A stretch of 64,000 bases of DNA from Cyanobium usitatum str. Tous (lineage in GTDB: Bacteria; Cyanobacteriota; Cyanobacteriia; PCC-6307; Cyanobiaceae): contig NZ_PXXO01000004.1 in NCBI RefSeq assembly GCF_003011885.1, positions 124,001-188,000 on the forward strand. The letters are read 5' to 3'. Below are positions 9,936-20,732 of this stretch, one piece after another; within the stretch, counting starts at the first letter, position 1, and every line of letters starts with the position of its first letter. A program made the position numbers and the translations under genes. The notes beneath the pieces are model-generated. The model was not told where the DNA came from and ran no database searches. It saw nothing but the letters and a program-made list of their open reading frames with translations.

Positions 9936-11048
9936 ATGGCAAGCATCGGCGTGCCCGCAGAGATCAAGCGCGATGAACAGCGCGTGGCCCTCACCCCTGA
10001 CGGGGTGGCCGATCTGGTGAACCAGGGCATGGAGGTGCGCATCCAGGCGGGAGCGGGTTTAGGGGCTGGCTTCAGCGATGCCGCCTTCGCCGCCGCCGGG
10101 GCCCGGCTGGTGAGCGCCGCAGAAGCCTGGGGCGCCCATTTGGTGGTGAAAGTCAAGGAGCCCCAGCCCGAGGAATTCGGCTTTCTGCGCTCCGATCTGG
10201 TGCTGTTCACCTATCTGCACCTGGCCGCCTACCCGGAGGTGGGCCGGGCCCTGCTGGAAGCGGGCACCACTGCCGTGGCCTACGAAACCGTGCAGCTCGA
10301 AGACGGCAGCCTGCCCCTGCTGGCGCCGATGAGCGAAATCGCCGGTCGGCTGGCAGCCCAGGTGGGGGCCCATCTGCTGGAGCGCCCCCACGGCGGTCGC
10401 GGCATCCTGATGGGGGGCTGCACCGGGGTGCGGCCGGCGCGGGTGGTGGTGCTGGGTGCAGGCAGTGTGGGCTGGAATGCGGCCCGGATCGCCGCCGCCA
10501 TGGATGCGGAGGTATTCCTGCTGGATCGCTCACCCGAGCGGCTACGCAGCCTCGAGGCCCACCGCCGCGGCCGGCTGGTGAGCCTGGTGAGCAGCAGCAG
10601 CCTGATCGAGCGCCTAGTGCCCAGTGCCGATCTACTGATTGGTGCCGTGCTCACCGCCGGTGGCCGGGCCCCCACCCTGGTGGCGGAGTCGCTGGTGCAG
10701 CAAATGCAACCCGGCTCCGTGGTGGTGGATGTGGCGATCGACCAGGGGGGCTGCATTGCCACCAGCCGCGAGACCACGCACACCGATCCGGTGCACACGC
10801 TCCACGGCGTGCAGCACTATGCCGTCGGCAACATGCCAGGGGCCGTGCCCTTCACCTCCACCGAAGCGCTGGTGAGTGTCACCCTCCCCTACATGCTCGT
10901 AATGGCGGGGCGGGGCCTGGTCGAAGCCGTCACCGACCGACCCGAACTCCTCTCTGGTCTCAACACGGTGCATGGGGCGGTGTGTCATCCCGGCGTTGCC
11001 CGGGCCCTGGATGTGACTCCCCGGCACCCGATGGCCTGTCTGCGCTGA
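9936..11048 (+). CDS. ald: Alanine dehydrogenase
   Basis: The enzyme interconverts L-alanine and pyruvate plus ammonium using NAD. From the Met at 9936 the product is 370 residues, the family size, and begins ASIGVPAEIKRDEQRVALTP, the standard Ald N-terminus. The frame is open back to an ATG at 9840, but those 32 extra residues are low-complexity Ser/Thr/Pro and unlike the family, so 9936 is preferred. Visible elements are the pyruvate-binding region with VKVKEPQP, the Rossmann motif VVLGAGSVGWNAA and GNMPGAVPFTST. The last 89 bases overlap the convergent DUF3326 gene. Confidence 0.93.
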   Translation: MASIGVPAEIKRDEQRVALTPDGVADLVNQGMEVRIQAGAGLGAGFSDAAFAAAGARLVSAAEAWGAHLVVKVKEPQPEEFGFLRSDLVLFTYLHLAAYPEVGRALLEAGTTAVAYETVQLEDGSLPLLAPMSEIAGRLAAQVGAHLLERPHGGRGILMGGCTGVRPARVVVLGAGSVGWNAARIAAAMDAEVFLLDRSPERLRSLEAHRRGRLVSLVSSSSLIERLVPSADLLIGAVLTAGGRAPTLVAESLVQQMQPGSVVVDVAIDQGGCIATSRETTHTDPVHTLHGVQHYAVGNMPGAVPFTSTEALVSVTLPYMLVMAGRGLVEAVTDRPELLSGLNTVHGAVCHPGVARALDVTPRHPMACLR

Positions 11049-12123
11049 TCGTGTTCAACCGCTGCAAAGGGCGCACCAGAGCAGAGGGGCTGATTCCCTC
11101 GCGCAGGGCGACCAGCAACCCAGCCGCCGCCGCATAGCTCTCCGCAGGGAGCACCTCCAAGCCCAGGGCCGCCGCCGACACGTTGAGTACGCAGGGGTTG
11201 TGCACTGCGATCACTGGGATGCCGCGCTCAGCACAGGCCAGCACAGCCGCCCCCCCCAGGGCTCCTGCCGGGGCCACCACAGCCCCCACGTCTTCGATGC
11301 GGAGCAGATCAGCCCCGGTTGCGGGCAAGGGTCCTGAGCCGGGTACCCCTGGCGCCAGCGGCACCAGATCGGGCGCCCGGCTCAGTCCCACCAGCACGCA
11401 GGCCAAAAAGGTGTAGCCCAATTCCTCCCCCGCCGCCCGGGGGTCGAGACCAGGCTCGAGCGGCAGGGGACTGAGGGCCGGCGCATGGGCGCATGGCAAG
11501 CCCAGCTCGCGGCTGAGCAGATGGCTGATCACCGCCTCGGCACCGGCCAGAGCATCCACACCAGAGCCCTGGCGGTAGGCCGCTAGGGCCTCGCTGGAGT
11601 TGTCCTCGGGGAAGCGAGTTACCACCGCAATAGCCGTAGCCCCGGCAGCCTTGAGCATGTGGCCAGCGCGCAGCAGCAGCTCGGGGCGGCCTAGTTGCCC
11701 CCAGCTGGCGCCACTGCCCCCCAGACACAGGCTCACCTCCAGGGGGGCATCGGTGGTGACCACCGGCCCGATCTCCAAACCCAGGCTGGCCCGGCAGCCC
11801 TCGGCAACCTGCAGATGACGCCAGCGCAGCTCCGCCTCGATACCGGCATCGAGCAACAGCCCCAGCCGCTGCCGGCGCACCGACCGCAGGCCGATCCCAG
11901 CGGCAGCGAAGCGGTCGAGAGCCGAGCCCTCCACGTAGTGGATGCGGGAATCGCTCCAGTACAACGAGGCCCCATTCATCACGTTGGGATGGGTGATCAG
12001 GCAGCCACTGGCGGCCGCCAGCAAGCGGGCGGCAGGCAGGCCATCACCCGCATAACCACCCAGCTCACATCCAATCCCGGTGGGAATCACCAGCAAGGTA
12101 GGCAGAGGCCGGCTCGTCGTCAT
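10960..12123 (-). CDS. DUF3326 domain-containing protein
   Basis: The 387-residue product matches the cyanobacterial DUF3326 family, which has no assigned function. It begins LLVIPTGIGCELGGYAGDG and contains ITHPNVMNGASLYW, which is highly characteristic. There is no signal peptide or clear membrane span; a Gly/Ala-rich central part includes TAIAVVTRFPEDN. The last 30 residues or so read antisense through the 3' end of ald and look non-conserved (Pro/Gly/His-rich), so the C-terminus may have been extended by stop-codon loss. The start overlaps the stop of the 63-residue gene (ATGA), making it the third gene of a coupled ferredoxin cassette. Confidence 0.85.
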   Translation of the reverse strand: MTTSRPLPTLLVIPTGIGCELGGYAGDGLPAARLLAAASGCLITHPNVMNGASLYWSDSRIHYVEGSALDRFAAAGIGLRSVRRQRLGLLLDAGIEAELRWRHLQVAEGCRASLGLEIGPVVTTDAPLEVSLCLGGSGASWGQLGRPELLLRAGHMLKAAGATAIAVVTRFPEDNSSEALAAYRQGSGVDALAGAEAVISHLLSRELGLPCAHAPALSPLPLEPGLDPRAAGEELGYTFLACVLVGLSRAPDLVPLAPGVPGSGPLPATGADLLRIEDVGAVVAPAGALGGAAVLACAERGIPVIAVHNPCVLNVSAAALGLEVLPAESYAAAAGLLVALREGISPSALVRPLQRLNTISADRPSGAGESHPGPGQRRDDTPPHAPC

Positions 12124-12311
12124 GCCAGCACCACCGCTTCAAGAGTCAGCAATGGGCAAGATCCAGCCAGGCCAGGCTCCACCGCGGTGATCGCCCAGCG
12201 CAGCGGTTGGCCGTGCGGAGCCAAAGCGGCCTCGATCTGGGCCAACAAAGGCCCTGGAGCACGGCGGAACTGCAGAGTTATGGGCTGCAGGCGAACCGCC
12301 GCCGCACTCAT
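12120..12311 (-). CDS. Small conserved-looking protein between ferredoxin and DUF3326
   Basis: This 63-residue frame encodes a small soluble protein with no domain I recognise; it includes RLQPITLQFRRAPGPLLAQI and WAITAVEP. Support for its being real is positional. Its ATG overlaps the ferredoxin stop and its stop overlaps the DUF3326 start, each as ATGA, which is the pattern of translationally coupled genes. Codon use is like that of its neighbours. The hydrophobic ends (LTLEAVVLA) could pair with a partner protein. Function unknown; a role with the ferredoxin or DUF3326 protein is inference only. Confidence 0.65.
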   Translation of the reverse strand: MSAAAVRLQPITLQFRRAPGPLLAQIEAALAPHGQPLRWAITAVEPGLAGSCPLLTLEAVVLA

Positions 12312-12670
12312 TTCTGGTATTTACCGAACTGGGCTTCGTAGAGGGCGTCCTCCATCCCCGCCTGGAGCCGCAGGTCAGATTGGGGGAAGGAAACGCAGAG
12401 CAGGGCATAGCCCTTTAGTTGCAGATCCGCCTTGACCCCCATGGCATCGGGCTGGTGCACGCTGCCCTCACTGATCAGAGCCGCGCAAGTGGTGCAGACC
12501 CCTGAACAGCAAGAACTGGGCAAGGGGACCCCAGCGGCCTCGGCTGCAGACAGCACGGTTTGGTCGCTGCGGCAGGAAAAAGTGTGTTGGGTGCCTTGAA
12601 ACTCGGCGGTGATTGTGAAGGTCTGGGTTTCGGTCACAGGAGGGTGCCGGAGTGGGCAGCTAGAGGCCAT
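12308..12670 (-). CDS. [2Fe-2S] ferredoxin, plant type
   Basis: The 120-residue product has the plant-type ferredoxin cluster site: SSCCSGVCTTC supplies three Cys with spacing C-x4-C-x2-C, and the fourth is in GYALLC. The fold runs from about residue 10 (TFTITAEFQG) to the end. The C-terminal tail DALYEAQFGKYQK resembles the FdC/Fed7-like minor ferredoxins rather than the main photosynthetic PetF (inference). ATG at 12670 is chosen; a GTG at 12640 would trim ten residues and is also reasonable. It overlaps the next gene by four bases and follows the oxygenase gene by 31 bases. Confidence 0.9.
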   Translation of the reverse strand: MASSCPLRHPPVTETQTFTITAEFQGTQHTFSCRSDQTVLSAAEAAGVPLPSSCCSGVCTTCAALISEGSVHQPDAMGVKADLQLKGYALLCVSFPQSDLRLQAGMEDALYEAQFGKYQK

Positions 12671-12701
12671 TGTTCCAGCCCACCCGCACCAGCCGCGGCG
12701 A

Positions 12702-13394
12702 TCAAAGCTCCTGCCACTGGCTGGGGTGGGGCGCCAGATATTCCGGTGGCGAGGACCCATCCCTAGCCACGGGGGCTGTTAGGGCGAAATCAATGCTGAG
12801 GGAGCAGCGCAAATCATCCGGGTCCTCGTTGGGAAGCACCGCGTGATCCAGACAGCTGGGAAACAGCAGCAGCAGGCCTGCCTGGGGAGCCACATCAAGC
12901 CAAGGTGCGCTCCAAGGTGATGCAGCCAACGGACCTTCGTGGCCAACCGCCATCCCAGGCACCAGTTCATTCACCTGCCGCTGCGGCCACAGGCGCAGAC
13001 AGCCACTGCGGCCGCTGCCATCTCCATTGAGGTAGTAAATGGCGCTGAGATGAGCGTTGGGGTGGTGGTGGCGACCTACCACCTGCCCCTCCTCGCTGAG
13101 CACTGGCCAGCAGCGCTGCAGGTGCAAGGCCACTCGGCTGAGATCGAAACCCAATTGCTGCAGAAAAGCTTCTGCATGGCCTGTCAAGCCAGCAATCAGT
13201 GGCGCAAAGGCCGGCTGACGCTGCAACTGCCAAACACCATTAAGGTCACCTGTCCAGGCACAGCCAGGATCGGGGTTGGAGCTGGCATGGCCCCGCAGCT
13301 CGTGCAGGGCCTGAAGTTGCAGTGCCGTATCCAGGGGATCAGGCGATAGCTGCACCCTGCCAAGAGCCACCGGAAACAGAGGCTCGATCTGCAA
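12702..13394 (-). CDS. Putative 2OG-Fe(II) oxygenase (TIGR02466-like)
   Basis: The 230-residue protein resembles the TIGR02466 family of putative 2-oxoglutarate/Fe(II) oxygenases. The candidate metal site is GRHHHPNAHLSAIYYLNGDG, with the second His in LLLFPSCLDHAVLPNED, followed by a CSLSIDFAL strand. The substrate is unknown. The gene starts 15 bases after the ATP synthase gamma stop with no terminator between, so it may be read from the ATP synthase operon. The adjacent ferredoxin downstream could supply electrons, but that is inference. Start at ATG 13394 gives a normal N-terminus (IEPLFPVALGR). Confidence 0.75.
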   Translation of the reverse strand: MQIEPLFPVALGRVQLSPDPLDTALQLQALHELRGHASSNPDPGCAWTGDLNGVWQLQRQPAFAPLIAGLTGHAEAFLQQLGFDLSRVALHLQRCWPVLSEEGQVVGRHHHPNAHLSAIYYLNGDGSGRSGCLRLWPQRQVNELVPGMAVGHEGPLAASPWSAPWLDVAPQAGLLLLFPSCLDHAVLPNEDPDDLRCSLSIDFALTAPVARDGSSPPEYLAPHPSQWQEL

Positions 13395-13409
13395 ACCAGC
13401 CCCCCAGAC

Positions 13410-14363
13410 TCAGGACATACCGGCAGAACCGCCAACCACTTCCAGAATTTCCTGGGTAATGGCGGCCTGGCGGGCCTTGTTGTAGTCGAGCGTGAGGCTC
13501 TTTGCTAGAGCCTTGGCATTATCACTGGCGTTGTTCATTGCCGTCATCCGACTGGCCAACTCCGAAGCTGCGGCTTCCTGCAGAGAACGCAGAAGCTGGT
13601 TTTCCAGATAAAGGGGCAGAAGGGCATTGAGCAGCTGATCAGGACTCTGATCAAAGACAATGTCGGAGGGCAGCTTGGACTGCAAGTTGGCAGCCGTACC
13701 CACTTCAACCCCCAGGCGGCCGTCCCGGGTAGTGAGGCGGAAGATCTCGTCTTCAGGGATAGCAATTCCCTGGGGATCGAGAGGTAGCAGGGTCTGAATA
13801 ACGGGCTTGGAGCTCACCAGGTTGATAAACTTGGTGAAGATGATCTCAATACGATCGGTGCTACCGGAGAGAAACTCCGCCAGCACTTCGTTGGCGATAC
13901 CCATCGCCTCACTGGCCTTGGGCACCTGATCAAGACCGGTAAAGGTGGCGCGAATCGTGTACTGATTAGCGCGATTCTGGAAGTAGGTGATCGCCTTACG
14001 ACCAATCAATACCAGATCGACCTTGTAGCCCTGGCCAACAAGTTCAGCGGTGCGCAGTTCAGTGCGTTTGATGATGTTGGCGTTGTAGCCACCGCACAAT
14101 CCCCGATCACCTGTAACGGCAAGCAGAGTGATGGTGCCAACCTCGCGCTGCTCAAGCAAGGGAGCGTCGGCATCTTCAAAGCGCATGCGTGACTGAAGAT
14201 TTTCCAGCACGCGGGCGAGCCGGTCAGCAAAAGGACGGCTGCGCAGCACCTGCTCCTGGGCGCGGCGAACCTTGGCGGCTGCCACCAGGCGCATGGCCTC
14301 AGTGATCTTGCGAGTGTTCTTGACCGAACCGATCCGGTCGCGGATATCTTTGAGGTTTGCCAT
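13410..14363 (-). CDS. atpG: ATP synthase F1 subunit gamma
   Basis: The gamma subunit forms the rotating central stalk (atpC in cyanobacterial usage). The 317-residue product begins [20 protein letters not shown] and ends in the C-terminal helix [17 protein letters not shown], both diagnostic. The extra segment characteristic of photosynthetic gamma subunits is present around residues 195-235 but lacks the redox Cys pair found in chloroplasts, as is usual in cyanobacteria. It lies 15 bases downstream of atpA and 15 bases upstream of the oxygenase-like gene. Confidence 0.97.
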   Translation of the reverse strand: MANLKDIRDRIGSVKNTRKITEAMRLVAAAKVRRAQEQVLRSRPFADRLARVLENLQSRMRFEDADAPLLEQREVGTITLLAVTGDRGLCGGYNANIIKRTELRTAELVGQGYKVDLVLIGRKAITYFQNRANQYTIRATFTGLDQVPKASEAMGIANEVLAEFLSGSTDRIEIIFTKFINLVSSKPVIQTLLPLDPQGIAIPEDEIFRLTTRDGRLGVEVGTAANLQSKLPSDIVFDQSPDQLLNALLPLYLENQLLRSLQEAAASELASRMTAMNNASDNAKALAKSLTLDYNKARQAAITQEILEVVGGSAGMS

Positions 14364-14378
14364 TAGTTATGCCCCTCC

Positions 14379-15998
<1,620 letters not shown>

Positions 15999-16547
15999 CT
16001 AGCTCACCTGGGCCAGCGCCAATCCGAGACGGCGCACCTGACCAGAAAGGCTGGCGTCAATGACTTGGGAGCCCATGCTGACGATGAAGCCTCCTATCAA
16101 GGAGGGGTCAACCACGAGGTCAAACTCGACCGATTTAGAGCCTGCAATCGCTTGAACCTTGCGGTTGAGCTCAGCCTGCTGCTCCTCGCTGAGGGCAGCA
16201 GCAGATGTCACCTTGGCCAAAGTGATGTTGCGCAGCTCCCGATAAAGCTCCAGGAAACGCATCAAAACAGCCTCCATCATGGGCAGGCGTTGGCGGTCGG
16301 CCAAGAGCTTGAGCAGGTTTTGCACCGCAGGGGTGACCTGATCGTCGAAAAGCTTTGCCAAAGCAGCCTTCTTGGCTTCGGGTTCAAGCACTGGCGACGC
16401 CAGAGCAGCCCTGAGCTCGGGGCTAGAACTCAATACGGCCAAAAGTGCTTTGGCCTGTTCGGCAACAGCATCAGTCTCCTTACGAGATTCAGCTACCTGC
16501 AGCAACGCCTCGGCGTAAGGGGTTGCAATCGAGTTGAGGAGTGGCAT
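15999..16547 (-). CDS. atpH: ATP synthase F1 subunit delta
   Basis: This 182-residue protein is the delta subunit of the peripheral stalk (atpD in cyanobacterial usage; OSCP homologue). It has the helical N-domain with IATPYAEALLQVAE and the C-terminal signature VVDPSLIGGFIVSMGSQVID. Its start overlaps the last base of the b-subunit stop, so translation is coupled. Length is typical. Confidence 0.95.
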   Translation of the reverse strand: MPLLNSIATPYAEALLQVAESRKETDAVAEQAKALLAVLSSSPELRAALASPVLEPEAKKAALAKLFDDQVTPAVQNLLKLLADRQRLPMMEAVLMRFLELYRELRNITLAKVTSAAALSEEQQAELNRKVQAIAGSKSVEFDLVVDPSLIGGFIVSMGSQVIDASLSGQVRRLGLALAQVS

Positions 16548-17071
16548 CAGGCTTTACCCAGGGTTGAAATGGACTGATCGATCAGTCGGGCCTGGGCATC
16601 TGCATTGAGCTTGCCGGGGAGGGTGGCAAGTGCTTGGGCAATAGCCCGATTGGCGGCTTCTCGGCGCAACTGGTCGGTGACTCGAGCTGCTTCGGCATTC
16701 AAGTCGGCCATGGCTCCCTGCTTAAGCCGAGCCATTTCATCGATCGTGCGCTTTTCGCTCTCCAGGCGCAAAGATTGGGCCCGGGCCAAACCATCAGCGC
16801 GAATCTGCTCAGCCTTTTGTTGTGCTGCAGACAAATCCTGCTGGGCTTGAGCTAACGAAGATGTTGCTGCGAGAAGACGCTGCTCAGCATCTTGCAGATC
16901 GTTGAGGATGGCTGCACGACGGCGCTCCAGGATGCTGCCGAGGAAACCTGGCAAAAACTTCCAAAGGCCGGCGATCACAATCGCCAAGTTGATGATGTTG
17001 GTCTCAAACGGATTGAGGTTGAAACCAAATCCGCCGTGACTTGCTAGCAAGGAGGGGAGCAGGAAAGTCAT
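16547..17071 (-). CDS. atpF: ATP synthase F0 subunit b
   Basis: The 174-residue b subunit is a peripheral stalk component. A hydrophobic N-terminal anchor lies at about residues 27-46 ([20 protein letters not shown]) followed by a long charged coiled-coil helix. It overlaps the b' stop by four bases and touches the delta start. The presence of separate b and b' genes is characteristic of photosynthetic bacteria and cyanobacteria. Confidence 0.95.
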   Translation of the reverse strand: MTFLLPSLLASHGGFGFNLNPFETNIINLAIVIAGLWKFLPGFLGSILERRRAAILNDLQDAEQRLLAATSSLAQAQQDLSAAQQKAEQIRADGLARAQSLRLESEKRTIDEMARLKQGAMADLNAEAARVTDQLRREAANRAIAQALATLPGKLNADAQARLIDQSISTLGKA

Positions 17072-17538
17072 GAGGCAGCCAGCAAGCGGGTCACGATCAG
17101 ATCACCGAGCTGGTCGGCGTCCTTATTAAGTCGGTCCATCGCCTGGTCTCGCTGAGAATCAATCTCACGGCGGGCCTGCTCCCGGGAAGCATTGGCATCG
17201 GCCGTAGCCGCGGCAAGGGCATCGCGATAGAGACGATCCATTTCCTGCTCGGCCTCGAGGATCAGCTTTTGGGACTGCTGACGCGCGTCCTTGAGCTGTT
17301 CCTTGAGATCGGCTTCCAGCCGCTCGGCTTGAGCCAGCTTCTGCTTGGCGTCGGCGCGGCTAGTGGAGATAAAGCTCTCACGCTCCTCCACGGCCCGTCC
17401 TACGGGGCGGAAGAACAGCGAATTCAGAATGAAAGTGAGGAGAACAACCTGAACCGCCATCAGCGGCAGGGTGGCATCGAGGTCAAAAAGACCTCCCTCA
17501 GGGACACCTGCTTCGGCGAGCAGAAGCCAGCTGGTCAT
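17068..17538 (-). CDS. atpF2: ATP synthase F0 subunit b'
   Basis: This 156-residue b' subunit (atpG in cyanobacterial usage) pairs with b in the heterodimeric peripheral stalk. After a short N-terminus, [20 protein letters not shown] forms the membrane anchor (about residues 17-40), followed by [16 protein letters not shown], a b'-type signature, and then a charged coiled coil. It overlaps the b gene by four bases. An inverted repeat lies in the 99-base gap upstream, towards the c-subunit gene. Confidence 0.94.
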   Translation of the reverse strand: MTSWLLLAEAGVPEGGLFDLDATLPLMAVQVVLLTFILNSLFFRPVGRAVEERESFISTSRADAKQKLAQAERLEADLKEQLKDARQQSQKLILEAEQEMDRLYRDALAAATADANASREQARREIDSQRDQAMDRLNKDADQLGDLIVTRLLAAS

Positions 17539-17587
17539 TTGGGCGAGGGCGCTGGAACGATCGGTCGGGATTGAGGTTTATGAGCCT

Positions 17588-17620
17588 GGGAGGGCAGGAG
17601 CAACAAGCCCCAGCCCTCCT
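17588..17620 (-). other. Intercistronic hairpin after the c-subunit gene
   Basis: GGAGGGC (17589-17595) and GCCCTCC (17613-17619) form a perfect 7-bp stem with a 17-base loop, extendable by one G-T pair. On the minus strand it starts 18 bases past the atpE stop and before the b' gene. No T run follows, so it is unlikely to be a full terminator; an mRNA-processing or stabilising element is inferred. Confidence 0.45.
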
Positions 17621-17637
17621 TCCACTCGCAACAACGC

Positions 17638-17922
<285 letters not shown>

Positions 17923-18045
17923 TTATGGACCGGGAATAAAACCCTGCGCTGAGGACATCCTTTCAAGAATGGGCCCGGGATGCTTCCGGACCTGCGCGAG
18001 GGAGATTTAGCAGACCGCCGGAGCGGAGCAGCTGGAGAGGAGCTC

Positions 18046-18765
18046 CTAATGGTGCTCTTCGTGCACCGCCTCGCCGATGTAGTAGGCAGCGAGGGTGGCA
18101 AAAATCAGAGCCTGAATAGCACTGGTGAAAAGACCCAGGAACATTGCAGGCAGGGGCACAATCAAGGGCACCAGAAATGCCAGAACTGCGACTACCAATT
18201 CATCCGCCAAGATGTTGCCAAATAGACGGAAGGAAAGGGAAAGGGGCTTGGTGAAATCTTCAACGATCTTGAATGGAAGCATGATCGGTGTCGGCTCCAC
18301 GTAGTACTCGAAGTACCTCAGCCCCTTACGGCTCAAGCCGGCATAGAAGTAGGCAAGGGATACCAACAAAGCCAAAGCAATGGTTGTGTTGATATCAGCC
18401 GTTGGTGCCCCAAGCTCGCCACTAGGCAGGTGGATCAGCTTCCAGGGCACCAGAGCTCCGCCCCAGTTGCTCACAAAGATGAACAGAAAAAGGGTGCCGA
18501 TGAAGGGCATCCAATCGCGGTAAGCCTTCTCACCAATCTGTTCACGGGAGAGATCGCGTATGTAATCCCACAGGAACTCCAGCAGGTTCTGGGTGCCTTG
18601 AGGATCACGCTCAAGCTTGCGGGTGCCAACCACTACAAGGGCAAGCAAGGCACCGATAACCACCCAGGAGCTCAGGAAGACCTGGCCGTGAATCTTGAGG
18701 TTGCCAAGTTGCCAGTAGAGGTGTTTACCAACCTCCAGTTCAGCAAAGGGGAGAAGGAGAGGCAT
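18046..18765 (-). CDS. atpB: ATP synthase F0 subunit a
   Basis: This 239-residue integral membrane protein (atpI in cyanobacterial usage) forms the proton half-channels. The essential arginine is in [15 protein letters not shown], and several hydrophobic helices span the sequence, including the C-terminal one with [17 protein letters not shown]. The 159 bases between this gene and atpE contain a short AGGAGCTCCT palindrome at 18038-18047 across the stop codon, and no extra gene that I can see. Confidence 0.97.
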   Translation of the reverse strand: MPLLLPFAELEVGKHLYWQLGNLKIHGQVFLSSWVVIGALLALVVVGTRKLERDPQGTQNLLEFLWDYIRDLSREQIGEKAYRDWMPFIGTLFLFIFVSNWGGALVPWKLIHLPSGELGAPTADINTTIALALLVSLAYFYAGLSRKGLRYFEYYVEPTPIMLPFKIVEDFTKPLSLSFRLFGNILADELVVAVLAFLVPLIVPLPAMFLGLFTSAIQALIFATLAAYYIGEAVHEEHH

Positions 18766-18819
18766 CGGAGCCAGCGAAGGGGAGTTCGGGGTCGCCAGGG
18801 CGACGGAACGGAAACGGGG

Positions 18820-19302
18820 TCAGGTGTCGAAGACTGCCTGAAGGATCACGGCCGGCTTGTAGAGCAGAAAGCCCAAAAGAGCCGGCAGGATCGAAAGTTG
18901 GGGGGTCCGGGCTGCGATCAGCACCAGGACGACCGGCACCAGCAGCTGAACCTTGCTAACCCGCCGGGCATTTTCTCCCAGCTTGGTGACACTGCGGCTG
19001 AGCAGCCACAGGTAGAGAAGGCCAGCTAAAGCACCCACCAACAGGCTAGAAGCCGTGGGGATGGAGCCCAAAACGGCTGTTCCTGCCACCGCCACTGCCG
19101 AAAGCAGCAAGGTTGCTAGCAAGAGCCGGCGTTGGAGCCGGAAATAACCATCCATGCCATTGCTGACATCGGCGGTTAGCGCTGGCAGGGTTGATGCACC
19201 GGTGGCATCATCCAGCTGCTCGACCACCTCACCAGCCTGAACTGCCGTTGAAACGGTGGGTTCAGAGTCGGGAAGTAGGGGGCAGGGGAGAGATACCGAC
19301 AA
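18820..19302 (-). CDS. ATP synthase protein I (AtpI/Atp1-like)
   Basis: The 160-residue protein is the leading gene of the operon, in the position of the cyanobacterial atp1 gene, whose product assists c-ring assembly in other bacteria. Four hydrophobic helices are visible, for example LLLATLLLSAVAVAGTAVLG and LVGALAGLLYLWLLS. The N-terminal 55 residues are polar and low-complexity. The call relies partly on position because this family is poorly conserved. A gap of 59 bases separates it from the methyltransferase gene upstream and would be the place for the operon promoter. Confidence 0.85.
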   Translation of the reverse strand: MSVSLPCPLLPDSEPTVSTAVQAGEVVEQLDDATGASTLPALTADVSNGMDGYFRLQRRLLLATLLLSAVAVAGTAVLGSIPTASSLLVGALAGLLYLWLLSRSVTKLGENARRVSKVQLLVPVVLVLIAARTPQLSILPALLGFLLYKPAVILQAVFDT

Positions 19303-19361
19303 GCGCGCTCAAATCCCTGAAAAGGCGCGCGGAATCTATCACGGTACTGATCCCCGCCCCT

Positions 19362-20561
19362 TCAGAGCACCGGCAGCAAAACCCTCTGATTCAGCAGTTG
19401 GCGAGCCACGGCAAGCCGTTGCGCTGCAGGCCAATCCAAAGGCAGCTGGCCGATCGCCACAGCCGGCGCGCTCTCAACGGCAGCCATCAAAACGAGCCCC
19501 TCCTCGCTGACGTCAAGGGGCATTAGGTCTGGCCCCATCAAGCGAGTGGCTGGCCAACCCCAGAGGCAGCGGTTGATTTCACCCCGCGCTGCCAGCAAAA
19601 CTTCGTCGTCGCTCCAATCGGGTGCCCTCACCGCGCCATGGCTGAGAAAAAATTCGAAATGGCTGATATCAGGATCAAGCTCCTCCACCAGGCTCCACTG
19701 CTCAAGCTGACTGAGGCCCTGGGCCCGCTCCAGCAGCTCACCACTAAGCAAGCGCGCGGGCGACCAAACCTCCGGATTGGAAAACCCGGCAAACTCCAAA
19801 CCGGCTGAGGCGACAAAAGCCAGCAGACGATCGAGGTTGTAGCTGGTCTCTTGGGGGTGCAGATACATATCCGCAAAATTGGCATCGGCTGCCGTGTCGA
19901 CGATCCAGCGCCGCTCGTGATGCTGGCGCAGTCGGTTTCCCTCAGGCAACTCAGCCAGCAGCTGGCGACCCAGCCTTAGCCCCTCCGCTCCTGAACCGAC
20001 GGCCAGCCGTGCCAAGGCCCGCTGGGTGCGGTGAATTTCCCAGCGGCCGCCATCCGCATACAAAAAGAGATGCAGTAGCCCGCCTGGCCGCAGCAATCCG
20101 GCCAATGACTGCAAACCAGCCTCTGGCTCGCGCAGGTGGTGCAGCACGCCAACGGAATTGATGTAATCAAAGGGTCCCTCCCCCGCCAGATCCAGCAGGC
20201 TGCGCTGTTCGATACGCAACTCCCGCACCGCTTTTGCAGCCCCTGAACGTCGGGTGCGCTCCCGTGCCACCTCAAGCGCTCCGGCGCTGATATCTACCGC
20301 CAGCACCGAGGAACCGGGGTTGAGGTGGCAGAGGTAATCGGTGCTGACGCCGGTGCCGCAGCCGGCGTCGAGAATCCGCCAAGGCCGTTCACCTTGGTCG
20401 GAGCGCGGCGTTAGGGCTCCAGTAGCAGCAGCCCAGGCGCTATCGACGCACCAGCGCCAGTTGTATCCAGGGGGTGGGCCGTCTTGAAGGGGGTCTCCCG
20501 GGTAGGGGAAACGGTCGTAAAAGGCGCTCACCATCGGCGTGGCGGCATCACTGGCAGGCAA
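19362..20561 (-). CDS. Class I SAM-dependent methyltransferase
   Basis: The 399-residue protein has a Rossmann methyltransferase domain at about residues 60-180: motif I LDAGCGTGVSTDYL, acidic LAVDIS, and VGVLHHL. The N-terminus, VSAFYDRFPYPGDPL, is typical of a cyanobacterial family annotated as methyltransferase type 12. The C-terminal half (about 220-399) is family-specific, with no recognised domain. The substrate is unknown. It diverges from apcE, with 171 bases between starts, and lies just upstream of the ATP synthase operon on the same strand. Confidence 0.85.
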   Translation of the reverse strand: MPASDAATPMVSAFYDRFPYPGDPLQDGPPPGYNWRWCVDSAWAAATGALTPRSDQGERPWRILDAGCGTGVSTDYLCHLNPGSSVLAVDISAGALEVARERTRRSGAAKAVRELRIEQRSLLDLAGEGPFDYINSVGVLHHLREPEAGLQSLAGLLRPGGLLHLFLYADGGRWEIHRTQRALARLAVGSGAEGLRLGRQLLAELPEGNRLRQHHERRWIVDTAADANFADMYLHPQETSYNLDRLLAFVASAGLEFAGFSNPEVWSPARLLSGELLERAQGLSQLEQWSLVEELDPDISHFEFFLSHGAVRAPDWSDDEVLLAARGEINRCLWGWPATRLMGPDLMPLDVSEEGLVLMAAVESAPAVAIGQLPLDWPAAQRLAVARQLLNQRVLLPVL

Positions 20562-20732
20562 GGACGGATCAGCGGCAACCGGCTGAGCTTTTCACGTCCA
20601 GCGGCCCCTAGAACGAGTCAAAACGGGTCAATTGGCATCAGCAAGCCAGCGAAGCTGCAAACATTTGTTCATGGCTGGGCAAAGGCCCCGAGGGCCCGCC
20701 GTAACGTGGCCCAGCCCGGTTCGCTCTCGTCA

